DNA of 64,000 bases from Timema cristinae. Lineage: Eukaryota > Arthropoda > Insecta > Phasmatodea > Timematidae. Below, piece by piece: positions 1 through 9,602 of the stretch. The stretch covers positions 30,079-94,078 of the forward strand of contig JBCFYV010000254.1 of assembly GCA_039000515.1 (NCBI GenBank). The letters run 5' to 3'. A program made the position numbers and the translations under genes. Under the pieces are notes generated by a model. It was not told where the DNA came from. It worked only from the letters and a program-made list of their open reading frames with translations, and did no database searches. Position 1 is the stretch's first letter. Every line of letters starts with the position of its first letter.

Positions 1-1251
1 TCCGAAATACCGTTAAGTAATACGGCAAATATACAGGTGAAGGTGGAGCCCCACAGGTTCCTCAATGTTTGCAAGGGAGTGGTCACTTGTTATGACCTCG
101 ACTGCGTGAGCATTGAGGATATCTGTGAGGAGCTTTCCCCTCAGCACGTCACCGAGGTCTACCGTATCATTACCAAAAAGAACGGACAAGAGAAAAAGAC
201 GGATACATACATCCTCACCTTTGCGACTCCCATCCTCCCAAAGGAGGTTCGAGCGGGCTTCCATGTGCTCAGAGTCAGGCCATACGTTCCCAATCCTCGG
301 CGCTGCTTTCAGTGCCAGGAATTTGGGCATACGAAGCTGAGATGCCGTGGAAGGCCAACCTGTGCAGATTGCGGACAGGAGGCTCACGATACACCGTGTG
401 AGTCTCCTAAGTTCTGCGTCAACTGCAAGGGTCCGCATTCTGCTTGGTCTCGGACCTGTCCAAAATGGAAGGTGGAGAAAAAAGTCCTGGAGATCCAGTG
501 TGAAAAGAAGATCCCTTATGCCCAGGCCCGCAAGGAATATGTATCCAGTCAAGCTCCGGTATTTCAGACATCTTATAGCCAGATTGTAAGCCAGAACATA
601 AATTGCCCCAACTGCCATTGCGCAGTTAATATTGCCAATACGCCTACACGACCTGTGCCACTCGTCTCTACTCGAGACACTAAAAGGCAACCAGCACCAT
701 CTATGGTGGTACCAAAAATAGTACTAGGGGCGACACCCCCGTCGAAGTCGCCTCCACCACCTTTACCCCCGAGGAGGCCTCCTCGGGGAACACCCCCGAG
801 CCCTCCTAGGGGAACCCCTCTGAACCCTCCTCGTGGACCCCCTCCGAGTCCTCCTCGAGGAACCCCGCCGAGCCCCACTCGAGGAACACCCCCGAGTCCT
901 CCTCGGGGTCCTAAACCATCAGCGACCGTTGTCGAGCCGCTCAACCCCGCCTCAGGAACTCCGGAGGTCGGGATGAGTGGTGGTACAGGCGAGGTCGCAA
1001 AGGCGAGTCCCACTGGTGCCTTGGGGAAGGACCAGCGAGGGACCGTCGAAAAAATAACTTTAAAAAAAGTGTCGAAGGCTTTAACAAAGCCTTCGCGTAA
1101 GGATCCCCCGTCCCAGTCTCTACAAGACAAACCAAAGCCTCTCCTGAAGCGAGAGGTCCAAGAGAGATTGGGAAAAGCAAGAGGACCTAAAAAAGTCCTC
1201 AATAAATTTTTATTTTTAAAGGATAGTGTTATGGATTGTGAGGATATTTAA
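1..1251 (+). CDS. Retrotransposon ORF1 (Gag-like, zinc knuckles), 5' partial
   Basis: The frame is open from base 1 to the stop at 1251. The protein is an RNA-binding Gag-like ORF1 product that would package retrotransposon RNA. Cysteine-histidine knuckles run in series at about residues 95-150 of the visible frame (CFQCQEFGHTKLRC, then CADCGQEAHDTPC, then CVNCKGPHSAWSRTC). After these comes a low-complexity stretch (about 720-930) of proline-rich repeats of the type PSPPRGTP, then a basic lysine-rich tail. The ORF2 start follows the stop by 22 bases. Copy 2 has lost this frame in the proline-rich region, so copy 1 preserves the better ORF1. The true start codon is outside the window. Confidence 0.88.
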   Translation, partial: SEIPLSNTANIQVKVEPHRFLNVCKGVVTCYDLDCVSIEDICEELSPQHVTEVYRIITKKNGQEKKTDTYILTFATPILPKEVRAGFHVLRVRPYVPNPRRCFQCQEFGHTKLRCRGRPTCADCGQEAHDTPCESPKFCVNCKGPHSAWSRTCPKWKVEKKVLEIQCEKKIPYAQARKEYVSSQAPVFQTSYSQIVSQNINCPNCHCAVNIANTPTRPVPLVSTRDTKRQPAPSMVVPKIVLGATPPSKSPPPPLPPRRPPRGTPPSPPRGTPLNPPRGPPPSPPRGTPPSPTRGTPPSPPRGPKPSATVVEPLNPASGTPEVGMSGGTGEVAKASPTGALGKDQRGTVEKITLKKVSKALTKPSRKDPPSQSLQDKPKPLLKREVQERLGKARGPKKVLNKFLFLKDSVMDCEDI

Positions 1252-1273
1252 TTAAATTATATATTAATAAATA

Positions 1274-4200
1274 ATGTCGCTACTACAATGGAATTGTAGG
1301 GGTTTTTATGCTCGTGTAGAGGAAATTAAACTAATAATTTCTTCCCTGCATCCTTCCATATTGTGTTTGCAGGAGACCCACTTCCGCCCAACTGACAGCC
1401 CGATGCTTCCTGGGTACGATGTATATCGTACCGACAAGCCATTCTTCGATCGGGCTAGCGGAGGTGTGGCTATACTTGCACGTAGCAATATATATAATAA
1501 GTCTATAAATATTGTATCTGATCTCCAAGTGATCGCTGTCAGAGTCTCCCTTCCTATAGAAGTAACTGTATGCTGCATCTACCTCCCACCAGGTGAACGT
1601 GTTTCAAAGAGGAGCCTAGAGGCCCTCTTTAAACAACTTCCCGCCCCCTATATTATCTTGGGGGACTTTAACGCACACAACCTGGTGTGGGGGTCTAATT
1701 ATACAGATGCCCGCGGGAGGATGGTAGAGGATATTCTTGTCTCGGGAAACCTGGTGTTAATGAACACCGGGACCCAGACACACTTTTCCACCTTTAATGG
1801 TGTATCCTCTGCCATCGACCTAACTCTATGTAGCCCCGGGATCGCTGCCCACTTCCTTTGGGAGGTCCACTCGGATCTATGTGGCAGCGATCACTTTCCC
1901 ATTCTGCTTTCGCTAATTGAAGACCCTCCCGGTATAGCACGCGCACCACAATGGGTGCTTAAACGTGCTGACTGGGATAAATTTCGCGAGCTCGCCGTAT
2001 TTGTACAACCCCTTTCTCCGGACGTCGATGTTAATATTGCCCATTTTACTTCGACGGTCATCATGGCGGCGAGGGAATCTATCCCTAAATCTCGCCAAAC
2101 CCGCGCCACCATCCTGTTCCCTGGTGGAACGAGGAGTGTAGATTGGCCATTTCTGACCGTCGAAGAGCATTACGTCTCTTCCATCGGCGTCCTACCTTGG
2201 ATAATCTAGAATCATTCCGGATTATGCGTGCTCGAGCTCGCCGTATCATTCGTGAAAGCAGAAGAGAGTCTTGGAGACAGTTTATATCTACCCTTACAAT
2301 TTCCACTCCCACAACTAAGGTTTGGGACAATATTCGTAAATTACGTAGTAGCAAAAATACCATCAATAACATACCTGCCCTCATGTCAAATGGTACGCTT
2401 GTCTCCTCCCCTGTGGTGGTCGCCAATGTATTGGGCTCTATGTTCACCGCCATATCTAGCACTGCAAGCTACTCAAATGAGTTTGCAGCGCATAAGCGGA
2501 ACATAGAGCGCCATTCTATTGACTTTGGTCAGAGTCAGGGGGAGGATTACAACTCCCCCTTTACTTTAGATGAACTGACCTGTGCCATGTCCCAGGCGGG
2601 TAGCACAGCTCCTGGCCCCGACGACATTAATTATGAAATGTTGCGCCAGTTAACCCTGCTGGACGAGCATGTCTGTTGGACCTCTACAATAGTGTTTGGG
2701 AATCTCGTCAGTTCCCAACACTGTGGAGGCAAGCAACAATTGTCCCTCTATATAAAAGTGGCAAGGAAAAATTAGAACCAACTAGTTATAGACCGATAGC
2801 CTTAACTAGTTGTGTATGCAAAATATTGGAAAAAATGATAAATAAACGATTAATATGGTATTTAGAATCCCGCAATCTACTATCAAATATTCAATGTGGT
2901 TTTCGCCGCAACCGATCTACGGTGGATCATCTCGTCCGTCTCGAGACGGCAGTTCGTGACGCCTTTCTCCATAAACAGCATCTTTTGGCAGTTTTCTTTG
3001 ACTTGGAGAAAGCGTACGATACCACATGGCGGTACGGCATTTTAAAAACCCTTTTTAACTGGGGGTTCCGTGGGAACCTCCCTGTTTTTATAGCTAATTT
3101 TATGTCAGATAGACACTTCCGGGTAAGGTTAAACAACACCTTATCCGATGATTTTATTCAAGAAAATGGGGTGCCCCAGGGCAGTATTTTAAGCTGTGCG
3201 TTGTTCGCCATTGCAATAAATGGCATTGTGGACAACGTACACCTTCCTGTCCGTTCATGCCTCTTTGTGGATGACTACGCAATTTATTGTAGTTCATCGA
3301 GTCTCCACAGGGCTGAACGGCAGATACAACTCTCTGTCAACAATCTATGGTCGTGGGCATCGCGTAATGGCTTTCGCTTCTCTTCAGCCAAGACGACGGT
3401 CGTCCACTTCCATAGATTACGTGGAATACAACAAGTCCCCAGTATTTTAATGAATCACGTTGTTTTACCTGTCTCGGAGACCGTAAAGTTTCTGGGACTT
3501 TTATTTGATTTTAAATTAACCTGGATTCCCCACATCAAAGACCTGAAAGCGAGGTGCATAAAAGCACTCAACCTGCTTAAAGTGGTTAGCGGTCGGTCCT
3601 GGGGGGCTGATAGGGAAACCTTGATGCGCCTGTATAGGGCCTTGGTAAGATCTAAACTAGATTACGGCAGTTTTGTGTATGCATCAGCGAGACCTTCGGC
3701 GTTGAAGATGCTGGATAGTGTCCACCATGCTGGCATACGACTGGCTACTGGTGCATTTCGTACCAGTCCAGTCGTCAGCATCTGTGCCGACGCCGGTGAG
3801 CCCCCTCTCTTACCGGCGGTCCTATCTTCTGGCATCTTACGTTTCAAAACTTCACTGCATGCCGGAGCATGTTGCCTACCGACCTGTGTTTCATCCCCCT
3901 AACCGTGTCTTGTATGAAACCAAATGGCGTAGTACAAGGCCGGTTGGGATCAGGATGCTATCGGTATTCGACACGTGTGGGATAGTCCTGCCAAAGGCTA
4001 TCCCCACATACCCAGGTCGAGTTTCTCCCTGGAAGATTCGCCTACCTCAATGCCATTATGATCTTGCCAAGTTCCCTAAAGCGACCACCCCGCCGATTAT
4101 ATATGAGAGGACATTTAATGAGCTCCTCTCCACTCGCTTTCAGGGCTTTGAGCGCATCTATACGGATGGCTCCAAGTGTGGGGCTTCCGTGGGATGCGCA

Positions 4201-4961
4201 TTTGTTGTGGAGGGAAACAATTTTAAATTTGGTTTACCTGGTGAATCCAGTGTTTTTATGGCTGAATTATACGCCATTTTTAAATCTCTGTGTTTTGTGT
4301 ATCGTAAGTGTCACCGTTCTGTTCTCATCTGCACGGATTCCATGAGTGCTATGTTGGCATTGTCCACTCTCTACTCGTGGAATCCTCTCGTGCAGATGAT
4401 TCACGAACAAATTTTAAAAATTGATTCATTAAGCACCCGGCTCGCCTTTTGCTGGATTCCTGGTCACGCTGGTCTTCCAGGAAATGAACTGGCGGACCGG
4501 GCGGCCAAGGAGGCAGCACGTATGCCTCCGGAGGCGAGTTTGGGTGTCATGTTTTTAGATCTAAAGGGTTATGTTCGGCGTGGAGTCTTACGCACCTGGC
4601 ACGAGCAGTGGGTCTCGACCCCTGCTCAGAACAAGCTGCGGTCCATCAGGGACGGTGTGTCGCGATGGCCCTCTTCATACGAAAGTCTAGAAGAGAGGAG
4701 GTCATCGTGACGAGACTCCGCGTCGGGCATACTGCATTGACCCATAGTTTTTTACTAAGAGGGGATCCACCTCCAGTGTGTGAGTTTTGTGATACTCCCC
4801 TTAGTGTACATCACATTTTGGTGGAGTGTCGCAAACTAGCCCCTATCCGTCTGGCTCTTGATTTTAAAGGTGACTTACGTTTTTTATTACGCGATAGTGC
4901 GGATGGAGTTATTTGTTTACTCCGTTTTATACGCCAGGCGGATCTTTTTAATGCCATTTGA
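1274..4961 (+). pseudogene. Retrotransposon ORF2: endonuclease, reverse transcriptase, RNase H, C-terminal zinc knuckle (frameshifted)
   Basis: The N-terminal AP-endonuclease domain begins MSLLQWNCRGF and has CLQETH, GDFNAHNLVWG and GSDHFPILLS blocks. RT follows with FFDLEKAYDTTW, NGVPQGSILS and the catalytic FVDDYAIYC. RNase H has IYTDGSK, MAELYAIF, CTDSMSAM and GHAGLPGNELAD. A terminal CX2C-H-C knuckle (CEFCDTPLSVHHILVEC) ends at 4961. Comparison with copy 2 places frameshifts near 2095, 2655, 3810 and 4680, the last being a single missing base in the run before the C-terminal knuckle. The domains are otherwise well preserved, suggesting a fairly recent insertion. Confidence 0.9.
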
Positions 4962-5332
4962 GTCACTTTTATAAAGTGGCTCTTTTGGATAATATCTCAT
5001 ATTGAGATCTTTTTAACAGTTTTATTACAATTTAACATGTTGTTTTGTCTTTTTAACGTATTATCATTTTAACATGTTTTGTCTTTTTAACGTGTTATAT
5101 TTTAATATGTTTGTTTTGTCTTTTTATTGGAGTGATACACTTGTGGTTTTTTTTTAGCAGGTGTATCACTTAATTTATACCAAGAATCCATTTGAGCACT
5201 CCTATGGAGTGTCTCAGATGGTGAATGTTTTATCTCTTTCCCCTATAGGGATTTTATTATGGTTTTAATATATTTCAAGGCCCTAATGACCTAGATGTGT
5301 CGATGGGCCTTTAAACCACAATAATAATAATA
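4962..5332 (+). other. 3' UTR and TAA tail of copy 1
   Basis: AT-rich untranslated region with repeated tttttaacgtgtta-like segments at 5030-5110. A short inverted pair around tgatacacttgtgg/gcaggtgtatcact (5131-5170) can fold into a stem. It ends with several TAA repeats. The same order is found at 32252-32618 in copy 2. A folded 3' UTR plus short repeats is what RT of this class uses to start reverse transcription; the role here is inferred. Confidence 0.7.
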
Positions 5333-5695
5333 ATTCTAGAAACCTATACAAAATAGTCTACTTTTTATATAATAAATAAACAAAATGGGTAATATGTTGG
5401 GGGAACATCATAAATTTATTAATGCTGAGTTCAATAGATTTAGTAAATGATATTTAAAAATTAAATAAGACCATTAATATACAGTGTTAACATTATTTTA
5501 TAATATCATGTATTGTGAAAACTCTCTGTAGAAAATATATTTGACTACTTTTTTCTTCGGCGTTATTTATCCTACTGGCGAAAGAAGGTATTAACTTATA
5601 GATTTTATTTTCACTCCGTCCTACTACCTATATATTTATGGTTTATAAAATCTGTATTGGTATGTTTGCGCTATAGAACATGATAAAAGATTTTT
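5333..5695. other. AT-rich spacer, nothing recognised
   Basis: Between the end of the retrotransposon and a SINE-tail fragment. I see no long ORF, tRNA-like sequence or repeat shared with other parts of the window. Confidence 0.5.
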
Positions 5696-5697
5696 TA

Positions 5698-5745
5698 GTT
5701 ATTATCACCACGTCTTACTACCCGTACGGGTTTAACGCATATAGA
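5698..5745 (-). repeat. SINE 3'-tail fragment
   Basis: Reverse complement of the SINE tail found at 19140-19180, 22315-22350 and elsewhere in this window (motif cgggtagtaagacg). Only the tail is left; no tRNA-like head is visible. Confidence 0.6.
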
Positions 5746-5756
5746 GGTTTGATTCA

Positions 5757-5935
5757 TTACGTACCCCCCATCTTCATCACAAACTTGTTGAATTTTATAA
5801 GTTTAACATGGTCCTCAGCTGAAAGCCTCGGGATTGGCGGTAAGGTTAGGATGATCACGCTTCTATTATGTCTCCATATATGTTCACAATCTTGCTTAAT
5901 CTCATTTTCATAATACCGAGTCTTGTCCTTTGCTG
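5757..5935 (-). pseudogene. Exon-like fragment of SGNH/GDSL-hydrolase-type protein (middle part)
   Basis: Minus-strand open segment with an acceptor (ttatgttcacag, or the alternative aag a few bases further in) and a GTACGT donor at 5756. It encodes a stretch containing VIILTLPPIPRL followed by KLIKFNKF. In SGNH hydrolases a PP(V/I)P-type strand end and an LN/FN helix follow the G-x-N-D block, and such a block lies just upstream (6045-6184). With the inner acceptor, at 5928, its frame joins that exon in phase 0. I infer a decayed host gene; the catalytic status and true identity are unknown. Confidence 0.42.
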
Positions 5936-6044
5936 TGAACATAAGTTAAAATAGTGATTACTTATAATATACTAATATTTGTTTATAGACTGCCAGCTAT
6001 AACATCGTGAAAATGGTTGGTTAAACTATTGACTCTATACTTAC

Positions 6045-6184
6045 CAGAAAATCATTGACACCAATCATTAAGATGACTTGGTCATTGAGAGGCCTGTCCC
6101 CCAAGAGCACACTATACAAACGCCGCAGTAGCTGTGCCAGCTTTTGTCCTGACACGCAGGACCCAATTTGCAGTGCACCCTGGG
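6045..6184 (-). pseudogene. Exon-like fragment of SGNH/GDSL-hydrolase-type protein (G-x-N-D block)
   Basis: Minus-strand segment bounded by a possible acceptor (gttgataccag) and a perfect GTAAGT donor at 6044-6039. It is open for about 46 codons and encodes QLLRRLYSVLLGDRPL and then VILMIGVNDFL, which matches the block III pattern (G-x-N-D) of SGNH hydrolases, where the Asn contributes to the oxyanion hole. No GDS block I is visible nearby. The fragment sits between the first I/Nimb-like element and the left end of a ~15 kb mobile element. Confidence 0.45.
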
Positions 6185-6193
6185 CTGGTATCA

Positions 6194-6316
6194 ACAAATA
6201 ACAATAATGTATATTGTTAAATTCATATTGAGCTTATCAGAATTATCAATTAAATGAAGACCCTCTTTGTCAACTAAGTAGAGTTCTGGACCACCTACTC
6301 CAATATGACCTTGAAG
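6194..6316 (-). pseudogene. C-terminal-like fragment of SGNH/GDSL-hydrolase-type protein (D-x-x-H-like block)
   Basis: Minus-strand open stretch encoding PELYLVDKEGLHLIDNS and ending at a TGA about 10 bases before the acceptor of the next exon-like fragment. The D-x-x-(G)-L-H-L pattern resembles block V of SGNH hydrolases, normally at the C-terminus. It lies upstream of the block III exon in transcription order, which is the wrong order for one gene. It may be the end of a tandem copy or a rearranged exon. Its upstream side is cut by the inverted repeat that starts near 6310. Confidence 0.35.
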
Positions 6317-6650
6317 AGCTTTTTACCGTTATTCCGTCCCCACCCCGCCCCCCTCCCGCCCCCTGCTCCCGCCCCTGACATACTTTACCCTCCTCCTGCC
6401 CCTCCCCTAGAGCCAACAAACCCTGATCATGTTGGTTCTTGCTGATTAATTATTAATTATCGTTAATTATTGTTAATTGGTAGGATAGAGGTGTTGTAAT
6501 TTTTTTATTTATTGCTGGCATACGCCGGACATGTTGGTTGTTAATTAATTAATTAATTGGTAGAGAGTTTTAGGGCGTTATAGTTTATTTATGGGCATAC
6601 AGTCCTTGACGTTGCGGCAGGAGGGCTCGGCACGAAGCTTGCGCTACGGC
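6310..6650 (-). repeat. Left inverted repeat of the ~15 kb element
   Basis: Inverted relative to about 21085-21320 and also matching 47050-47312 in inverted orientation. It starts with gctttttaccg, continues through a C-rich segment and a gagccaacaaaccctg block, and ends in attaattaatt runs followed by agggcgttatagttta. Internal duplications of the attaatt/ggtaggatag part make the copies differ in length. Confidence 0.72.
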
Positions 6651-6779
6651 TGCCAGGCATAGAATGAACATCGGCTCTTCTGTCACAAGGCTATGACCCG
6701 GAACAAGCAGCATGAACCTTGCGCTATGGTGCTTTGTGGTAGAGTGTGGTAATTTGTTCCAGAGACCCCCTCCTCCTTC

Positions 6780-7880
6780 GCCACCCTGACGACAGACTGC
6801 CGGGGCAACAAGTGACCTCGATAACCTTGGGTTTTCCCAATGACGTAATCATTGCAACCCTGGCGCCAGGTTGGCGGGCAGACAAGTTGGGACAAGAATA
6901 GATCGTGACCTCGGCAACCTGGGTTTTTCCTATGACGTATTCATTGCGTGTTATGTCGCAACCCTGCTGCCAGGTTGACGGGCAGACAAGTTGGGACAAG
7001 AATAGATCGTGACCTCAGCAAGCTAGGTGTTTCCTATGACGTAATCATTGCGTGTTATGTCGCAACTCTAGCATCTATAATTATGCACAATCAGGGGCCT
7101 CGGAATCCACATTTAGGGGCCGCTATCCCCCGTCACAAGTCTACTAAAATTGATTGTTTGGTAGCGTCTGTCGATATGCCTGGAAATGTACCTACACCCG
7201 CAGCTCTCGGACCGGACAACCTGGTTTTTTTTCCTATGCCGTAATCATTGCGTGTTATGTCGCAACTCTAGCTGACACATGCACAATCAGGGGCCTCAGA
7301 ATCCACAGTTAGGGGCCTCTACCCCGGCACAAAAGTCTACTAAAATTGGTTGTTTGGTATCGACTTTCACAATGCACGGATGTGTGTACCCGTCATGGAC
7401 CGTAGGAGTAAGGTAGAATTGTTCCAGAGTTTATGTGGTGTGAGGGAGTGTTTAAAACCACCATCCCCCCCGAACGAAATATGAATCCACTACCTCCAAG
7501 TGCCATAACGTGTACCCGACACCCCGATACTTCTTAAACAACAACAAATAAATTTAATGTTTCCTTACATAAAAAAATGCATAAGTAATGGCCGTAAATA
7601 TATATCAGGGCTGAATACATGGCAACAGTTTGGCGGGGCGGCAAGAAAAGAATGATGGCGCCAGGTTGACGGGCAGACAAGTCAGGACAAGAATATATCG
7701 TGACCTCGACAACCTTAGGTTTTCCCAATGACGTAATCATCACGTGTTATGTCGCAACCCTGGCGCCAGTATGTCGGCACAACAAGACGAGTTGAGACAA
7801 GCCTAGATATTGAGGTCATCGACACGGGCGCCAGGTTGGCGGGCAGACAAGACAAGTCGAGACAAGAATATATCGTGTGA
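6780..7880 (+). repeat. Array of short direct repeats left of the small viral-like ORFs
   Basis: A unit of about 100 bases, containing ggcgccaggttggcggg, cagacaagttgggacaag, a gatcgtgacctcg block and tatgacgtaatcattgcg, recurs around 6860-6960, 6961-7065, 7655-7760 and partially to 7880. A second, longer unit (about 7060-7195 and 7262-7385) repeats gcacaatcaggggcctc and aagtctactaaaattg. The tgacgtaa core resembles a CRE/ATF site. The position directly before a TATA promoter suggests an enhancer or replication-related region; that is inference. Confidence 0.7.
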
Positions 7881-7904
7881 CGTCAAACGAGGGAGGGGGG
7901 TGGC

Positions 7905-7911
7905 TATAAAG
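7905..7911 (+). promoter_or_regulatory. TATA box for the small ORF pair
   Basis: A clear tataaag follows a G-rich run and lies 52 bases before the ATG at 7963. The short distance from TATA to ATG resembles compact viral promoters. Confidence 0.55.
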
Positions 7912-7962
7912 AGGGGTGCCCACTTGGTTGTCTATTTATAAACGTTTGTAGAGCGGGCCAAT

Positions 7963-8253
7963 ATGGACAAGTTACAGCAGCTGGTAAATATCGTCGACGC
8001 GGTGCAGACCGTCAAATTGTGTGATATAGCCGTAGATCAAAAGTACTCGGTTGATAAATTAAAAGCCGTCAATACAAAGTTCGGGAGACGTCTAATAGCC
8101 TATCTAGAAGGTGAGTTTTGTGTATTTTTACCCTGCCGGTTTGGTACTCTTACAGATGAAGACGTGTGTGAGTTAAATAAAGAAAAACTGGTATTTACCT
8201 GCGCCGGATTAAAACCCGGTTCACCTACCATTGTGAACTTTGAACGCGTTTAA
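7963..8253 (+). CDS. Small 96-residue protein, possible virus/Polinton-associated conserved family
   Basis: ATG at 7963 after a TATA box, ending at 8253. The N-terminal half reads as a helix (LQQLVNIVDAVQTVK); then come short beta-like stretches: KLKAVNTKFGRRLIAYLEG, a CVFLPCRFGTL block and a TIVNF end. The pattern K-A-V-N-T-K-F-G-R followed by F-L-P-x-R-F resembles small arthropod proteins I associate with pPolB-type elements, possibly of OB-fold, but I cannot confirm this. It is the first of two ORFs downstream of one promoter, 68 bases before the next. The frame is intact, unlike the polymerase, which hints at constraint or a young age. Confidence 0.55.
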   Translation: MDKLQQLVNIVDAVQTVKLCDIAVDQKYSVDKLKAVNTKFGRRLIAYLEGEFCVFLPCRFGTLTDEDVCELNKEKLVFTCAGLKPGSPTIVNFERV

Positions 8254-8321
8254 GAGACACGGCAGTTAACAACGGGCAGCGGAGCACTCTACAGAACGTT
8301 TAGCTCTCAGGTACGCTCACC

Positions 8322-8963
8322 ATGCTTCGATCCGGCTATATTAATTTAATGTTTGTGGGCCATACGATGGAGGGGTGTGCCTATATGACGGGAGAGAATG
8401 TTCACAGTGTGGCGGTGTGTGATAGACAGGTAATTTACAAAGTAGAGGAGCGATGCTACATAGAGTTTTGTGACTCTACCTGTCACACTATACGAGCGAC
8501 GGAAGTACTACCCTACGAGAGAATCGTGGAAACGTATATGTGTGATGTAACGTGCGCCGTTTACAATTTCCGCAAGGGGGACGTGGTAGCTGTGTTACCA
8601 CGACCTCCACCGCCACCCTTCCGAGCTCCACACCACCCGTCACCGTACTTCATGCCACCGCCACCGCCATCGCCGCCCTCAGAGATACAGCCGTACACAG
8701 CCCCAGAGTACCCACCACCAGAGTCGTCTACCCACCACACGTCACAGGCGTACCCGTCGTCAGAGTCGTCTGTCTACCAGTCAGTAGAGTCACCTGCGTG
8801 CCCACCGTCCGAGGCGTCTACCTACCAAGCGTCAGATTCACTGGCGTATCCACAGTCAGAGTCGTCTGTTTACCAGTCACCTACGTGCCCGCCATCACCG
8901 GAGGTAAAATCCGAAGAACCTGTAAATCTCGAGGATTTAACAATTTACAGAAATTATAGGTGA
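8322..8963 (+). CDS. Unrecognised protein with proline/serine-rich repeat tail
   Basis: 213 codons from ATG 8322. The first ~90 residues are cysteine-containing and globular-looking (HSVAVCDRQVIYKVEERCYI, then CDVTCAVYNFRKGDVVAVLP). From about residue 92 on it is low complexity: a polyproline stretch, then imperfect 10-15-residue repeats built from YPSSESSVYQS-like units, ending in an acidic EEPVNLEDL. I do not recognise the family. Directly after the stop another frame is open to 9121 (GSFGNVFLPKSIYYLDCKRF), so the original protein may have been longer and been cut by a frameshift. The long tail may be a disordered linker or interaction region. Confidence 0.5.
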   Translation: MLRSGYINLMFVGHTMEGCAYMTGENVHSVAVCDRQVIYKVEERCYIEFCDSTCHTIRATEVLPYERIVETYMCDVTCAVYNFRKGDVVAVLPRPPPPPFRAPHHPSPYFMPPPPPSPPSEIQPYTAPEYPPPESSTHHTSQAYPSSESSVYQSVESPACPPSEASTYQASDSLAYPQSESSVYQSPTCPPSPEVKSEEPVNLEDLTIYRNYR

Positions 8964-9123
8964 AACGCCCGCCGACTACATACTCAGCCTGGGCAGTTTC
9001 GGTAACGTTTTCCTTCCAAAGTCAATATATTATTTGGATTGTAAGCGCTTTAAATCTAAAGCACGCTGTATGATATATCTCGGAGGACAAAGTGTGATGT
9101 TTAAAAGTGAATTAATAAACTAG
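8939..9123 (+). pseudogene. Open tail in another frame after the proline-rich ORF
   Basis: About 60 codons in the +1 frame relative to the preceding ORF encode a plausible globular segment (YILSLGSFGNVFLP, then KARCMIYLGGQSVMFK) and end in a TAG at about 9121. A 1-base slip, or a very small intron, could have linked it to the preceding ORF. No ATG of its own is suitably placed. Confidence 0.3.
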
Positions 9124-9230
9124 ACGTACTCTGCTGCTGTCATAGGAGCTAGTGGTGCCATTTTGAAAAAAACGTTAGTTTGTGAGTAGAGTGAGTGTTT
9201 ATTTCTTTTGCTGCATCTCCGATTGACATT

Positions 9231-9602
9231 ATGCCGTTTAAATGCTGCGTTTGTGATGGATCCTACGAAAAGCTCTCCAATCTTATTCGGCACAAAATTC
9301 AATGTCATCAAACTGCTGCTCACCAGGATGGTTGGGACAAGGAGTTATTATGCAGGGCGTTAGACATGATCGAGAAAGAGGAATACAATCGTGTCAAGTG
9401 CTTAAACGAACTTGAGAAAAACAAAAGTTATAACGTTGTGCTATCGGAAGAGCCCGAACCTAATTTTATTGTGCTTGAGTTTGTTGGAAGAGTAAGATTG
9501 CCAGGTAAAAACTGTGGAGACATTGTCAATATACACTCTAGCGCCTCTCAACGTGTCTTGAATTATTTTGGAGGTGACTCCTACTCATTTTCTAGATGGT
9601 AG
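9231..9602 (+). CDS. Small C2H2 zinc-finger protein
   Basis: I chose ATG 9231 because it directly precedes the zinc finger. Residues 4-27 hold one C2H2-type finger: C-x2-C, then a 12-residue loop with SNLIRH, then a second His at the end of IQCH. A helical acidic middle (EKEEYNRVKCLNELEKN) and a 40-residue C-terminus with LEFVGRVRLPGKN follow. It could be a DNA-binding or pre-rRNA/transposon-associated protein; such one-finger N-termini also occur in proteins derived from mobile elements. The last codons, stop and 3' UTR are duplicated in tandem downstream. Confidence 0.45.
   Translation: MPFKCCVCDGSYEKLSNLIRHKIQCHQTAAHQDGWDKELLCRALDMIEKEEYNRVKCLNELEKNKSYNVVLSEEPEPNFIVLEFVGRVRLPGKNCGDIVNIHSSASQRVLNYFGGDSYSFSRW

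Larger units (their letters stand above)
1..5332 (+). mobile_element. I/Nimb-like non-LTR retrotransposon, copy 1 (5' end outside window)
   Basis: LINE-type element with a zinc-knuckle Gag ORF, then a second ORF with apurinic endonuclease, reverse transcriptase and RNase H, then a T-rich 3' UTR and a terminal (TAA)n tail near 5318-5334. RNase H after RT and a TAA-repeat tail are known for the I/Nimb group, so I place it there; the clade is an inference. A second, longer copy lies at 26361-32618 and is closely similar through both ORFs and the 3' UTR. The sequence starts inside ORF1, so the 5' UTR lies outside the window. ORF2 carries several frameshifts, so this copy cannot make a full ORF2 protein. 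Confidence 0.9.

Noticed and set aside
573..1202. Long minus-strand ORF rich in glycine opposite ORF1
   Set aside because: It is the antisense of the GC-rich proline repeats of the Gag-like ORF1; the sense frame has zinc knuckles and a family context.
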